45,247 nt of DNA, from contig CAMJPQ010000023.1 of the NCBI GenBank assembly GCA_946407745.1, positions 1-45,247 on the forward strand, in the 5' to 3' direction. Origin of the DNA: an uncultured Clostridia bacterium (GTDB lineage Bacteria > Bacillota > Clostridia > Christensenellales > Aristaeellaceae). The translations under genes and the position numbers were made by a program. Below, piece after piece: positions 31,350 through 39,605 of the stretch (position 1 is the stretch's first letter; the number at the start of each line of letters is the position of its first letter). A model generated the notes under the pieces. That model was not told where the DNA came from. It worked only from the letters and a program-made list of their open reading frames with translations, and did not search any database.

Positions 31350-34300
31350 CTACGCATTCTCGGCCTTTTCACTCAGCTTATCGCTCACCTTGCCCATCAC
31401 ACGGATGGCCTCCCGCATCGCGGCGGCGGCGTCCTTCCACCGGCCGGTGAGGGCAATGGCGGTAGCGGTGCCCTGCTGTGTCAGCGTCAGGCGAGAATCG
31501 GTCGCCTCCAGGGCGCGCACCAGCGCCAGCGGGTCAGGCACAAAGCGTCCGTCCAGCTTCATCAGCAGGCGCGGAGGGCGCAGGGTGACCTGGCTGACTC
31601 CCAGCCGGTTGCAGACGGCGCGCAGCAGGCTCACCTCCAGCAGGGTCTGCGCGCTCTGCGGCACCTCGCCGAAGCGGTCGATCAGCTCATCCAGTATATC
31701 CGCGCGGTCGCTCTCGTTTTCAATGGAGGCAATGCGCTTGTACATTTCCATGCGCTGGTGCTCGTCGGCAATGTACTCCGCGGGCAGGAAGGCGTCCACC
31801 TGAAGGTCGACGCGGGTTTCCAGCGCGGAATAATCCTTCTGCCCCTGCACCTCGCGCAGGGTTTCCTCGATCAGCTTGCAGTACATCTCGTAGCCCACGG
31901 TCTCCAGGTGGCCGTGCTGCTCGGGCCCTAAGATGTTGCCCGCGCCGCGGATTTCCAGGTCGCGCATCGCGATGCGGAAGCCGGCGCCGAATTCTGTAAA
32001 CTCCCGTATGGCGCTCAGGCGCTGCTCCGCCGTTTCACTCAGCACCTTGTCCTGCCGCACGGTGAAATAGGCGTATGCCTGTGTGGCGCTTCGCCCGACA
32101 CGTCCGCGCAGCTGGTACAGCTGGCTGAGGCCGAAGCGCTCCGAGTCATAGACAATGAGTGTGTTTGCAGTGGGCACATCCAGGCCGCTCTCGATGATGG
32201 TGGTGCACAGCAGCACGTCAAAGCTGCCGGCGTAAAAGTCCATCATCACATCCTCCAGGGCGGACTCGCGCATTTGCCCGTGCGCCACGCCGATGCGCGC
32301 CTCCGGCACCAGCTGGCGCAGGCGCTGGTAGAACTGCTCGATGGAGCGCACCCGGTTGTACAGGAAATAAACCTGGCCGCCGCGGCTCAGCTCCCGCAGG
32401 ATGGCGTCGCGCACCAGCGCGTCGGAGTATTCCACCACATGCGTCTGCACGGGCAAGCGGTCCTCCGGCGGGGTTTCCAGCACGGACATATCGCGTATGC
32501 CGACCATGGACATGTGCAGTGTGCGGGGGATCGGCGTCGCGGAGAGGGTCAGCACATCCACCGTGCTCTTGAGGTTTTTGATGGCCTCCTTGTGCTGCAC
32601 GCCAAAGCGCTGCTCCTCGTCCACAATCAGCAGGCCCAGGTTTTTGAATTTGACATCCTTTCCCAGCAGGCGGTGGGTGCCGACCAGTATGTCCACCTTG
32701 CCGTCCGCTGTGTCCTGAAGGATGCTTTTTTGCTCCTTGGCGCTGCGGAACCGGCTGAGCACCTCCACGCGCACCGGGAAGCCTGCAAAGCGCTGGCGGA
32801 TGGTATTGTAGTGCTGCTGCGCGAGGATGGTGGTGGGGGCCAGCATCGCCACCTGACGGCTGTCCATCACGCACTTGAAGGCGGCGCGCAGGCTCACCTC
32901 GGTTTTGCCGTAGCCGACATCGCCCACCAGCAGGCGGTCCATGTTTCTGGCGGATTCCATGTCCGCTGTGATCTCGCGCACGCTTTGCGCCTGGTCGGCA
33001 GTCAGCTCCCAAGGGAACTGATCTTCGAACTCCCGCTGCCAGGGAGTATCCGGCGGGAAGGCATGGCCTGTCTCCTGGCTGCGGCGGGCATACAGCGCCT
33101 TCAGGTCAAAGGCCAGCTTTTTCAGGCCTTCCTTTACTTTGCCCTTCTGGCGCTGCCAGTCGCCGCCGCCGATGCGGTTCAGCTTCGGCGGCTGATTCGG
33201 GTTGCCGATATAGCGCTGCACTCTCTGCAGCTGCTCAATGGGAACGTACAGCTTATCGCTGCCGTCGTACTGGATCAGCAGATAGTCCCGCCAGGTGCCG
33301 GCGTTCTGTATGTGCGCTGTGCCCTGATAGATGCCCACGCCGTGGTCCTCATGCACGACATAATCGCCCACCTGCAGGTCGGTAAAGGCAGCAATCTTCT
33401 CGCCGGAATTGCGGCGGGAACGGCTCCTGCGGTAGCCCGCGCCCCAGATATCCGTATCGGATACCAGCGCAAAACGCGCCTGCGGCCAGACAAAGCCATG
33501 CGAGAGCGTCATTGGCAGCAGCGTCACTGTGCCGGGTGAGAGGGCCTTTGCGTCCTCCGGCGCGAGGCAGGGGACAGAGAGCTCGGAAAGTGACGCGCGC
33601 AGGCGTTCCCCGCGGGAAACGCCGCCGGTCAGCAGTGCCACAGTGTCACCGCGCTCAAGCCAGATACGCACATCCTCAGCCAGCGTACGTACCTGCGAGG
33701 CATAGCCGCTCAGGCTGGTGGCCTCCAGAGAAAACACCTTCTGCGTCTGCACGCCGCCCAGCCCTTTTTTTAGGTCAGACATCGCGGCCAGGGGCAGACC
33801 GTTCAGGCACTCCAGCACCTGCGGCCAGTCCATCAGCAGCTGCTCCTGCTTGGAAACGGCTTCTTTTCTCGCAATGGCGGAGGAAAGATCCTGCCCAAAG
33901 CCGGTGAGGCGCTCCCTTGCGCGCTGGCGCAGACTGTCCGGCTCCAGCAGCAGCACGGCGTCCGGCCGGTACCAGTCGGTGACGGTATAAACGTGCTCGG
34001 TCAGCACCGGCAGCCAGACCCTTGAGCGGCGGAAAGGGAGGCCTTCCTCCACTGACTGCGCGTCTCCCATCAGTGCGGAAACGCGGCGGTCCAGGTCGGT
34101 CTGCAGGGCGGTGCGGCGCGCCGCCTCTTTCGCCCTGGGGGCTACCTCGGCGTCAAAAAATTCCGGCAGTGCGTCGTCATCCTCCGGCAGCGGCGGAAGA
34201 TCCTTCAGCAGCGGTGATTCTTCCTCCGCGGTCAGCGTCTGTATGGCCTGACGCATGCGCTGCGCGGCAGCTGCTGCCTCCTCTGCCGGCAGCAGGGCCT

Positions 34301-34970
34301 CGGAGGCGGGGGAGAGCGTCACTTCGTCCAATGCGTCCAGTGACCGCTGCGTGATGCAGTCAAAGGTGCGGAGAGAGTCAATCTCATCGTCGAAATACTC
34401 AATACGCAGCGCGGCGGCGGCACTTGGCGGGAAAACGTCTAGAATGGCGCCGCGCAGGGCACACTGCCCCTTTCCCTCGACCAGCTCCACGCGCTCATAG
34501 CCGGCGCGGATGAGGCTGCTGAGCAGCGATGCAGGCGAGAGCCTGTCTCCCGTGTGCAGCTTCAGCATGGCCTGCCAGAAGGGCTCCGGCGGGCCCATGC
34601 GTTGCATCAGCGCGTCCATGGACACGGTCAGCAGCTGGATCTGCCCCTGGGCCAGCTGCGAAAGCGCCTCCACCCTGCGCCAGGCGCTCTCCTGGCTGGA
34701 GGCTCCGCGCACAAGGTCCAGTTCGCCGCCCGGCAGGCTGGCCACGCCGGAGGAAAGAAGCGTACCGGCATCGGCCGCGGCGCTCGCGGCGCGCAGGTCG
34801 TTGGCGGCGACGAGCAGCACCTTCAGCCCGCAGGAGGCCAATTTGGACGCGACAAAAGCAGCCTGACCTTCAGCCAGGCCGGTTACAGCAATATTTTCTC
34901 CTGCGCGCAGCGCCGCCTCCATTTCATTCAGCGAGGGCGCCTTCAGCGCGGAAAGCAGGGGATGGGGCAT
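31350..34970 (-). CDS. mfd: Transcription-repair coupling factor
   Basis: This 1206-residue translocase removes RNA polymerase stalled at DNA damage and recruits UvrA. Order: UvrB-like N-terminal region (1 to about 300), a CarD-like RNA polymerase interaction domain (about 520-590, LQVGDYVVHEDHGVGIYQGT), the SF2 motor with GDVGYGKTE near 690, VDEEQRFGV near 780 and TLSATPIPRTLHMSMVG, and the C-terminal TRCF domain (from about 1090). I start at 34970 because GAAAGG lies upstream; the ATG at 35003 is only about 15 bases from the -10 box and lacks a site. Length is normal. Confidence 0.96.
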   Translation of the reverse strand: MPHPLLSALKAPSLNEMEAALRAGENIAVTGLAEGQAAFVASKLASCGLKVLLVAANDLRAASAAADAGTLLSSGVASLPGGELDLVRGASSQESAWRRVEALSQLAQGQIQLLTVSMDALMQRMGPPEPFWQAMLKLHTGDRLSPASLLSSLIRAGYERVELVEGKGQCALRGAILDVFPPSAAAALRIEYFDDEIDSLRTFDCITQRSLDALDEVTLSPASEALLPAEEAAAAAQRMRQAIQTLTAEEESPLLKDLPPLPEDDDALPEFFDAEVAPRAKEAARRTALQTDLDRRVSALMGDAQSVEEGLPFRRSRVWLPVLTEHVYTVTDWYRPDAVLLLEPDSLRQRARERLTGFGQDLSSAIARKEAVSKQEQLLMDWPQVLECLNGLPLAAMSDLKKGLGGVQTQKVFSLEATSLSGYASQVRTLAEDVRIWLERGDTVALLTGGVSRGERLRASLSELSVPCLAPEDAKALSPGTVTLLPMTLSHGFVWPQARFALVSDTDIWGAGYRRSRSRRNSGEKIAAFTDLQVGDYVVHEDHGVGIYQGTAHIQNAGTWRDYLLIQYDGSDKLYVPIEQLQRVQRYIGNPNQPPKLNRIGGGDWQRQKGKVKEGLKKLAFDLKALYARRSQETGHAFPPDTPWQREFEDQFPWELTADQAQSVREITADMESARNMDRLLVGDVGYGKTEVSLRAAFKCVMDSRQVAMLAPTTILAQQHYNTIRQRFAGFPVRVEVLSRFRSAKEQKSILQDTADGKVDILVGTHRLLGKDVKFKNLGLLIVDEEQRFGVQHKEAIKNLKSTVDVLTLSATPIPRTLHMSMVGIRDMSVLETPPEDRLPVQTHVVEYSDALVRDAILRELSRGGQVYFLYNRVRSIEQFYQRLRQLVPEARIGVAHGQMRESALEDVMMDFYAGSFDVLLCTTIIESGLDVPTANTLIVYDSERFGLSQLYQLRGRVGRSATQAYAYFTVRQDKVLSETAEQRLSAIREFTEFGAGFRIAMRDLEIRGAGNILGPEQHGHLETVGYEMYCKLIEETLREVQGQKDYSALETRVDLQVDAFLPAEYIADEHQRMEMYKRIASIENESDRADILDELIDRFGEVPQSAQTLLEVSLLRAVCNRLGVSQVTLRPPRLLMKLDGRFVPDPLALVRALEATDSRLTLTQQGTATAIALTGRWKDAAAAMREAIRVMGKVSDKLSEKAENA

Positions 34971-35018
34971 TGTCAAAGCCTTTCTTTTCCGTTGTATGCG
35001 CATTGAGAGCGCGCTTCT

Positions 35019-35047
35019 ATTGTACCTGAACAGACGGAAAAATGCAA
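35019..35047 (-). promoter_or_regulatory. Promoter of mfd
   Basis: On the minus strand TTGCAT (35042-35047), 17 bases, TACAAT (35019-35024). Confidence 0.8.
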
Positions 35048-35066
35048 TCGCTGCGTGATGGCCGTG

Positions 35067-35094
35067 TTCACATATATTTCACAAATATTTCACA
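35067..35094 (+). promoter_or_regulatory. Three TTCACA boxes with 11-bp period, Pho-box-like
   Basis: TTCACA occurs at 35067-35072, 35078-35083 and 35089-35094, each separated by 5 AT-rich bases. Hexamers at 11-bp period are the usual target layout of OmpR/PhoB-family regulators, and this resembles the PhoP box of Bacillus. They lie upstream of an OmpR-family gene with a weak promoter (TATATG at 35131-35136, no clear -35), so autoregulation is likely by position. Confidence 0.65.
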
Positions 35095-35182
35095 TTTGTG
35101 ACGGGAACGAAATACTTTTCTCGTTCGTCTATATGGATGAGGGAGGAAAAACCGCCCAATGAACAACAACGGAGGTGAGCCT

Positions 35183-35827
35183 ATGGCCAATCTGCTCATT
35201 CTTGAACCGGACGACCGCCTGCGCCGCAATATGTGCCGCGTACTGCAGAAGACAGGCCATCGCTGCTGCGCCGCCGGCAGTGTTGCCGAGGGAGAGGCGA
35301 AGCTGACGAGCGGTCAACGCATGATGACCATCCTCAACACCCGCCTGCCCTGGACTCAGAGCCGCCCCTTTCTGAGGGCGCTGGAAGAAAAAGGGCTGCC
35401 TGTGCTCTTCCTCGCACAGGATGCTGCCAATGCGGCGCACCTGAAGGCGCTGTATCCCGCCTGCTCGGAGGTGCTTGTCGCCCCCTTCACCGGCCTGCAG
35501 CTGGCCAACGCCGTCTTCACCCTGCTGAAGGAAGCCAACAAAACCCTGATGCATGGCAAGCTGCGCATGGATGTGGAAAAGCGCCAGGTGACGCAGGACG
35601 GCAAGCCGCTGCGGCTGACCACGCAGGAGTTTGAACTGCTGCGGGCGCTGATGCTCAAGCCTGACACGGCAGTGACGCGCGAAGAGCTGCTGAGAAAGGC
35701 GTGGGGCTACCAGGGCATGGGCGTGACGCGCACGGTGGACGTGCATGTGCAGCGCCTGCGCCGCAAGCTGGGCGCCGCCGCCATTGAGACCGTATACAAA
35801 ACAGGCTACCGCCTGCGGGCTGTATGA
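35183..35827 (+). CDS. OmpR-family DNA-binding regulator with degenerate receiver
   Basis: This 214-residue protein has a receiver-like N-terminal domain (1-115) and a winged-helix OmpR/PhoB DNA-binding domain (about 122-214, LTTQEFELLRALMLKPD, TVDVHVQRLRRKLG, YKTGYRLRAV). The acidic pocket is partly kept (LEPDDR), but the phospho-acceptor Asp is Asn52 (TILNTRLPW), the switch Thr/Ser is Ala78 (LFLAQD) and the conserved Lys is Ala100 (VAPF). It therefore should not be phosphorylated in the standard way, and no kinase gene is adjacent. I start at 35183 because GGAGGTG lies 5 bases upstream. Three TTCACA boxes upstream suggest it binds its own promoter. Confidence 0.9.
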   Translation: MANLLILEPDDRLRRNMCRVLQKTGHRCCAAGSVAEGEAKLTSGQRMMTILNTRLPWTQSRPFLRALEEKGLPVLFLAQDAANAAHLKALYPACSEVLVAPFTGLQLANAVFTLLKEANKTLMHGKLRMDVEKRQVTQDGKPLRLTTQEFELLRALMLKPDTAVTREELLRKAWGYQGMGVTRTVDVHVQRLRRKLGAAAIETVYKTGYRLRAV

Positions 35828-35836
35828 CAGACATGA

Positions 35837-35886
35837 ACAGAAAAGAAGCTGCCGCGGAGTGATCCGCCGGGCAGCTTCTTTTCTGT
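35837..35886 (+). terminator. Terminator of the pseudo-receiver regulator gene
   Basis: A 17-bp stem, left arm 35837-35853, right arm 35870-35886, the loop containing an inner GCGG/CCGC stem, with a CTTCTTTTCT-type right arm rather than a following T run. It may act in both directions. Confidence 0.75.
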
Positions 35887-35887
35887 A

Positions 35888-35968
35888 CACATGAGGGCTG
35901 CTGCACATGGAAACTGTTCCTTTGCCGAGTGACATACCATGTCGGCTTTCGCAGCCCTCATTTTCTTT
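35888..35968. ncRNA. Candidate structured RNA, three-way junction
   Basis: Closing stem of 11 bp: ATGAGGGCTGC (35891-35901) with its complement (35951-35961). Inside are stem GGAA/TTCC (35909-35912, 35917-35920) with an ACTG loop, and stem GCC+GACAT / ATGTC+GGC (35924-35926, 35931-35935, 35939-35946) with a 4-base GAGT bulge. TTTCTTT follows on the plus strand. I do not recognise it as a known family. It lies between two 3' ends, downstream of rtcB on the minus strand and of the regulator gene on the plus strand. Confidence 0.45.
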
Positions 35969-35998
35969 GCATCCGGTCCGGTGCCGGAATGCTCATGC

Positions 35999-37252
35999 TC
36001 AATCCTCTTCGTCTCCGGCCTTATAGTTATATATCGGCTTGATCCTGGAGACGATTTCAGCGGTTGGCTCGATATTGGCGATGATCTCGTCAATCGGCTT
36101 GTACGCAAACGGCGATTCGTCCAATGTGCCTTTGTTGACGCAGGTGGTGTAGATGCCTTCCATGCTTTTCCTGTAGTCGGTCATTGAGATGGAGGAGCGG
36201 GCGTCTGTCCGCGACATGAGGCGCCCCGCACCGTGCGGAGCGGACTCGTTCCAGTCGCTGTTGCCTTTGCCTGTGCAGATCAGGGCGCCGTCACGCATGT
36301 TGATCGGAATCAGCAGCCGCTCCCCGGCCGCGGCCGATACTGAACCCTTGCGCAGCACCATGTGCTCCGTGTCGATGTAGTTGTGGATCGTCTCGAACTG
36401 GTCTTCCGCGTGGAGCTTGCACTTTTTGAGGATCGTTTCGGTGATGATGTGCCTGTTCAGCGAAGCATACTGCTGCATCAGGCGCATGTCATGAATGTAG
36501 TTGTCAAACAGCTCGCCCTCGCACCATGAGACCTCGCGGGGAACGTCGACAGTATGATTGGCCTCGGAAGCCACCCATTCCTTGAGCAGCTTGTTCAGTT
36601 CCTTTTTACGGCCGGCGTTCTTCACCCGCTGGATGAAGGCTTCCTTTTCCTCAGCCAGCCGTGCCTTTTGTGCTTTCCCGAGGCCGTTCACATATTCGTA
36701 TGCGGCATTCTGATAGTACTCTGCCACATTCAGGCCGGAGCGCCTTGAACCGGTATGGACGACCAGCCAGATGTTGTCTTCCTCGTCCCTGTCAAGCTCC
36801 CAGAAATGGTTGCCGCCGCCCAGCGTACCGAGACTGCACCTGAAAACATCCTCGTTTACTCGGCTGCCCGGCTTTCTGTAGCACAGCAGGTCTTCCACAC
36901 TGACCGTGTCCGCAAGACTGTGCGGCACTGTGCGCATCCTCATGCCCGACGGGATCTCGGCCTGTGATACGCTGTCAAACTTTGGCAAATCGATTCTCTT
37001 TTCTTTCAGCCTTGTCGCCAGCATTCCACAGCCAATATCCACTCCAACCAGGTTCGGTATCACCTTGTCCCGTATCGTCATGGTTGTCCCGATCACACAC
37101 CCCGCTCCGGCGTGGCAGTCGGGCATAATGCGAATGGTTGAGCCTTCGACACAAGGCTGATTCAGGAGGTTTGTGACCTGCGCGACGGTCGCCTGGTCAC
37201 AGGTATCTGTAAAAACCTTTGCGGAATTGTATTTCCCCTGCAGTATCAGCAT
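35999..37252 (-). CDS. rtcB: RtcB-family RNA ligase
   Basis: This 417-residue enzyme joins RNA ends carrying 2',3'-cyclic phosphate or 3'-phosphate to 5'-OH using GTP and Mn2+. Metal and guanylate motifs are all present: PDCHAGAGCVIG, VGVDIGCGM, GTLGGGNHFWE, VVHTGSRRSG, RKGSVSAAAGERLLIPIN, and the SAPHGAGR motif with the guanylated His. It is the bacterial stand-alone form, without Archease. In bacteria it is associated with RNA repair. A modest GGTGAG site precedes the ATG at 37252. Its neighbour on the same strand is a Pr6Pr-like membrane protein. Confidence 0.95.
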   Translation of the reverse strand: MLILQGKYNSAKVFTDTCDQATVAQVTNLLNQPCVEGSTIRIMPDCHAGAGCVIGTTMTIRDKVIPNLVGVDIGCGMLATRLKEKRIDLPKFDSVSQAEIPSGMRMRTVPHSLADTVSVEDLLCYRKPGSRVNEDVFRCSLGTLGGGNHFWELDRDEEDNIWLVVHTGSRRSGLNVAEYYQNAAYEYVNGLGKAQKARLAEEKEAFIQRVKNAGRKKELNKLLKEWVASEANHTVDVPREVSWCEGELFDNYIHDMRLMQQYASLNRHIITETILKKCKLHAEDQFETIHNYIDTEHMVLRKGSVSAAAGERLLIPINMRDGALICTGKGNSDWNESAPHGAGRLMSRTDARSSISMTDYRKSMEGIYTTCVNKGTLDESPFAYKPIDEIIANIEPTAEIVSRIKPIYNYKAGDEED

Positions 37253-37294
37253 CCGTTCTCACCATGCTTCTTTCGCGGGCAGCAGAGCCGCCAC

Positions 37295-37978
37295 TCAGCC
37301 CTTCCTGCCCTTTTGCAGCAGGCGGTCCGCCAGCATGAAAAGGTAACCGAGGGCGATGAAGGCTGCCAACAGCGCGAGGATCCATACGGCCATCCCGCTC
37401 ACGCCGGCCTTCTCCGGGTTCAGGAAAAAATAGGGATAAATGATCGGGTCAGTGCCGGCGTAATTCATCACGCTGCTGTCAAAGCGCCACAACGCGGCGT
37501 GGATGAATACATACACAAGGTATAAGAGGGGAAACAGGGCAGACAGCAGCGGAAGCTGCCAGCTCACCCTGCCGTGCTCATAGAACAGCGCCCATTCCGC
37601 CACATACAGCACAGGAAGCACAATATGGCTCAGCATGCATTCCACTTTATAATTCAGCGCCGGGTCCCGAGCCGGGTCATTTGCCAGCAGGGCGTTGAAG
37701 ATGATCAGCGTCAGCACCATCCCCAGCATACTGATGAAGCGCAGGCGTGGCAGCACGGTGACATGGCTGTCGCCATGCTTCCTGGCGGTCTGGACCAGCT
37801 CAGCCAGCATGAGGCCTGTGCTCAGGTACAGGCTGATGTTGGTGAAATAGATATAGAAATCACCGGTGAACTTCATGTCGAAGAAGCCCACGCTGCCAAC
37901 GCAGGCCACCAGTGCCAGCGCGCAGTATGCAGCCTGAAAAATCAGCTGCGCGTCCCTGCTTTTTGAAATTGCTTTCAT
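37295..37978 (-). CDS. Pr6Pr-family six-helix membrane protein
   Basis: This 227-residue integral membrane protein has about six hydrophobic helices. Motifs FFDMKFTGDFYIYFTNISLY, then LSHIVLPVLYVAEW and DPIIYPYFFLNP are typical of the Pr6Pr / DUF1461-like groups, whose function is not known. I start at 37978 because AGAGGC lies 9 bases upstream; the ATG at 37996 has no site. It lies 42 bases before rtcB on the same strand, which may mean a shared transcript. Confidence 0.75.
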   Translation of the reverse strand: MKAISKSRDAQLIFQAAYCALALVACVGSVGFFDMKFTGDFYIYFTNISLYLSTGLMLAELVQTARKHGDSHVTVLPRLRFISMLGMVLTLIIFNALLANDPARDPALNYKVECMLSHIVLPVLYVAEWALFYEHGRVSWQLPLLSALFPLLYLVYVFIHAALWRFDSSVMNYAGTDPIIYPYFFLNPEKAGVSGMAVWILALLAAFIALGYLFMLADRLLQKGRKG

Positions 37979-38058
37979 GACTTTTTGCCTCTGCAATTCA
38001 GTTCATAGCGCAGACTGTGCGGCAGTCATGGCGCAGCGGTGAACGGCGCCCTGATCTG

Positions 38059-39246
38059 TCACTCCGGTATTCTCTTCAACACCTCAAAGACCATTCTGCC
38101 ATTGTGGTAGGGGCACTTCCAGGGCTCGACCATGGGCTTTTCCTCATCCGGCCTGCCGTCTTCGGTTACGCGCCAGAACCATTCGCTGCCGGGGCGGCGG
38201 TCCCACATCACATCGCGGATGTAGCGCCACTGGCTCAGGGCAGCCTCGGCATAGCGCTCCTCACCGGTGCGCTGGTACGCGTTCAGGAAGCCCAGCAGGG
38301 CCTCCGCCTGCACCCACCAGATGCGCCAGGTATTCTGAACACCCCGCTCGCATTCGTTGGCAAAGCCGTGGTCGGTCATGGCCAGGCGGAAGGTTTCATC
38401 CGCCATGCTCAGCAGCATGGGGCGGATGCGGGCGGTCAGTGACTCATCGCCCAGCACGTCCAGCGTGTGGTCGCACAGCCAGCTGGTCTCAATGTCGTGC
38501 CCGTAGCTGTGCAGGTCAATCAGGGTGTTGTATTCGTGGTCGAAGAAGACCTCCTGCCTGCGGCGCTGTGGATTGTACATCTTCTCCGCCCAGAGGGCGA
38601 GTATCTCACACAGCCGGTTGCGCACGCGCGCGCTGGCTGTCGCCTCATACAGGCCGGTATAGGCCTCCAGCACATGCAGCAGGGTGTTCATTGTCCGCGT
38701 GGCCATCACGCCGTTTTCGCTCAGCTTTTCGTTGCTTTCCGGCTCCCAGTCGGCCGTGAAGGCCTCCAGATAGCCGCCCTCATCGCGGCAGCGGCGCTCG
38801 ATCACTTCAAACAGATCCAGTGCCTTCTCAATCGCCGCCCTGCAGCCCCTCGCCTGGCCGTATGCGCTCAGCGCATAGATGGCAAACGCCTGATTGTAGG
38901 TGTGCTTGGTGCTGTCCGCCACTGTGCCGTCGGCGTGGACAGACCAGTAGACACCGCCATTGCGGATGTCCGTCATGGCCAGCAGCTCCTGGTAGGCGTG
39001 GTCCGCCTCGCTCAGCAGCGCAGGGTCATCCAGCGCCTGCGCGGCCATGGAAAAGAACCAGAGAATACGGCTGTTGAGTATGCAGCCCTTCACCGCGTCC
39101 GGGTCACGGCGCAAAGCGTAGTCAACCAAGCCGATATAGCCGCCGCGCTCGCTGTCGTGCAGGCTCAGCCAGAAGGGCAGGATGACCTGACGCAGGTGGG
39201 CGCTCATTTCATTCCTCATCTCGTGCAGCTGCCGATTGATTTCCAT
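38059..39246 (-). CDS. AGE-family epimerase, probable cellobiose 2-epimerase
   Basis: This 395-residue (alpha/alpha)6-barrel enzyme epimerises the reducing-end sugar at C2. Conserved parts: ERGGYIGLVDYALRRD, HTYNQAFAIYALSAY, HDIETSWLCDHTLD, and the C-terminal EPWKCPYHNGRMVFE with the barrel's catalytic His pair (HDIETSWL, YHNGR). The WKCPYHNGRM ending is typical of cellobiose 2-epimerase rather than GlcNAc 2-epimerase, but substrate preference is inferred. I start at 39246 because AGGAGG lies 7 bases upstream; longer starts would run further into the upstream ricA frame. Its first 38 bases overlap the end of ricA. Confidence 0.88.
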   Translation of the reverse strand: MEINRQLHEMRNEMSAHLRQVILPFWLSLHDSERGGYIGLVDYALRRDPDAVKGCILNSRILWFFSMAAQALDDPALLSEADHAYQELLAMTDIRNGGVYWSVHADGTVADSTKHTYNQAFAIYALSAYGQARGCRAAIEKALDLFEVIERRCRDEGGYLEAFTADWEPESNEKLSENGVMATRTMNTLLHVLEAYTGLYEATASARVRNRLCEILALWAEKMYNPQRRRQEVFFDHEYNTLIDLHSYGHDIETSWLCDHTLDVLGDESLTARIRPMLLSMADETFRLAMTDHGFANECERGVQNTWRIWWVQAEALLGFLNAYQRTGEERYAEAALSQWRYIRDVMWDRRPGSEWFWRVTEDGRPDEEKPMVEPWKCPYHNGRMVFEVLKRIPE

Positions 39247-39604
39247 ACTGAACCTCCTGTCTGTGTCCGCACGCCCTGTCACAGCTGCCACAGCAGCTGC
39301 CGCAGGCGGGCCTGCCGCCATCCTCCAGTGTGCCCAGCCGCAGGTGCAGCAATTCGTTCACACTGTCCATCATGTCATCAAAATCGCGCCTGGCGGAAAG
39401 GTAACGCTGGTAGGCCGGCTCCGACTGAAGCCTTTCCTCCGCCTGACGCTGTTCGTTGGGCGAGGCGCCTTGAAGCGCCGCCTCTGTGCACAGTACGATG
39501 CCGTCCGCGCGGCAGGCGGCTTCGGCTTCCGTCAGGCGCAGGTAAACGTCGCTCTCAGCGATCGCCTCCGCCAGGGCTGCGGCGGTTTCCATCACACGGC
39601 GCAT
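39209..39604 (-). CDS. ricA: RicA/YmcA-family (YlbF-like) protein with cysteine-rich tail
   Basis: This 131-residue protein is of the YlbF/YmcA family, whose Bacillus members form the RicAFT complex that carries iron-sulfur clusters and helps RNase Y process mRNA. The helical core (AAALAEAIAESDVYLRLTEA, NEQRQAEERLQSEPAYQRYL) is followed by a cluster of five cysteines (CGSCCGSCDRACG), probably a metal or Fe-S site. It starts 1 base after miaB, the same order as ymcB-ymcA in Bacillus subtilis, so RicA is the likelier identity. GGAGG lies 6 bases before the ATG. The reading frame runs 38 bases into the epimerase gene. Confidence 0.85.
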   Translation of the reverse strand: MRRVMETAAALAEAIAESDVYLRLTEAEAACRADGIVLCTEAALQGASPNEQRQAEERLQSEPAYQRYLSARRDFDDMMDSVNELLHLRLGTLEDGGRPACGSCCGSCDRACGHRQEVQYGNQSAAARDEE

Positions 39605-39605
39605 C

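Noticed and set aside
35888-35968. Hammerhead ribozyme
   Set aside because: No CUGANGA core on either strand despite the GAAA segment and junction shape.
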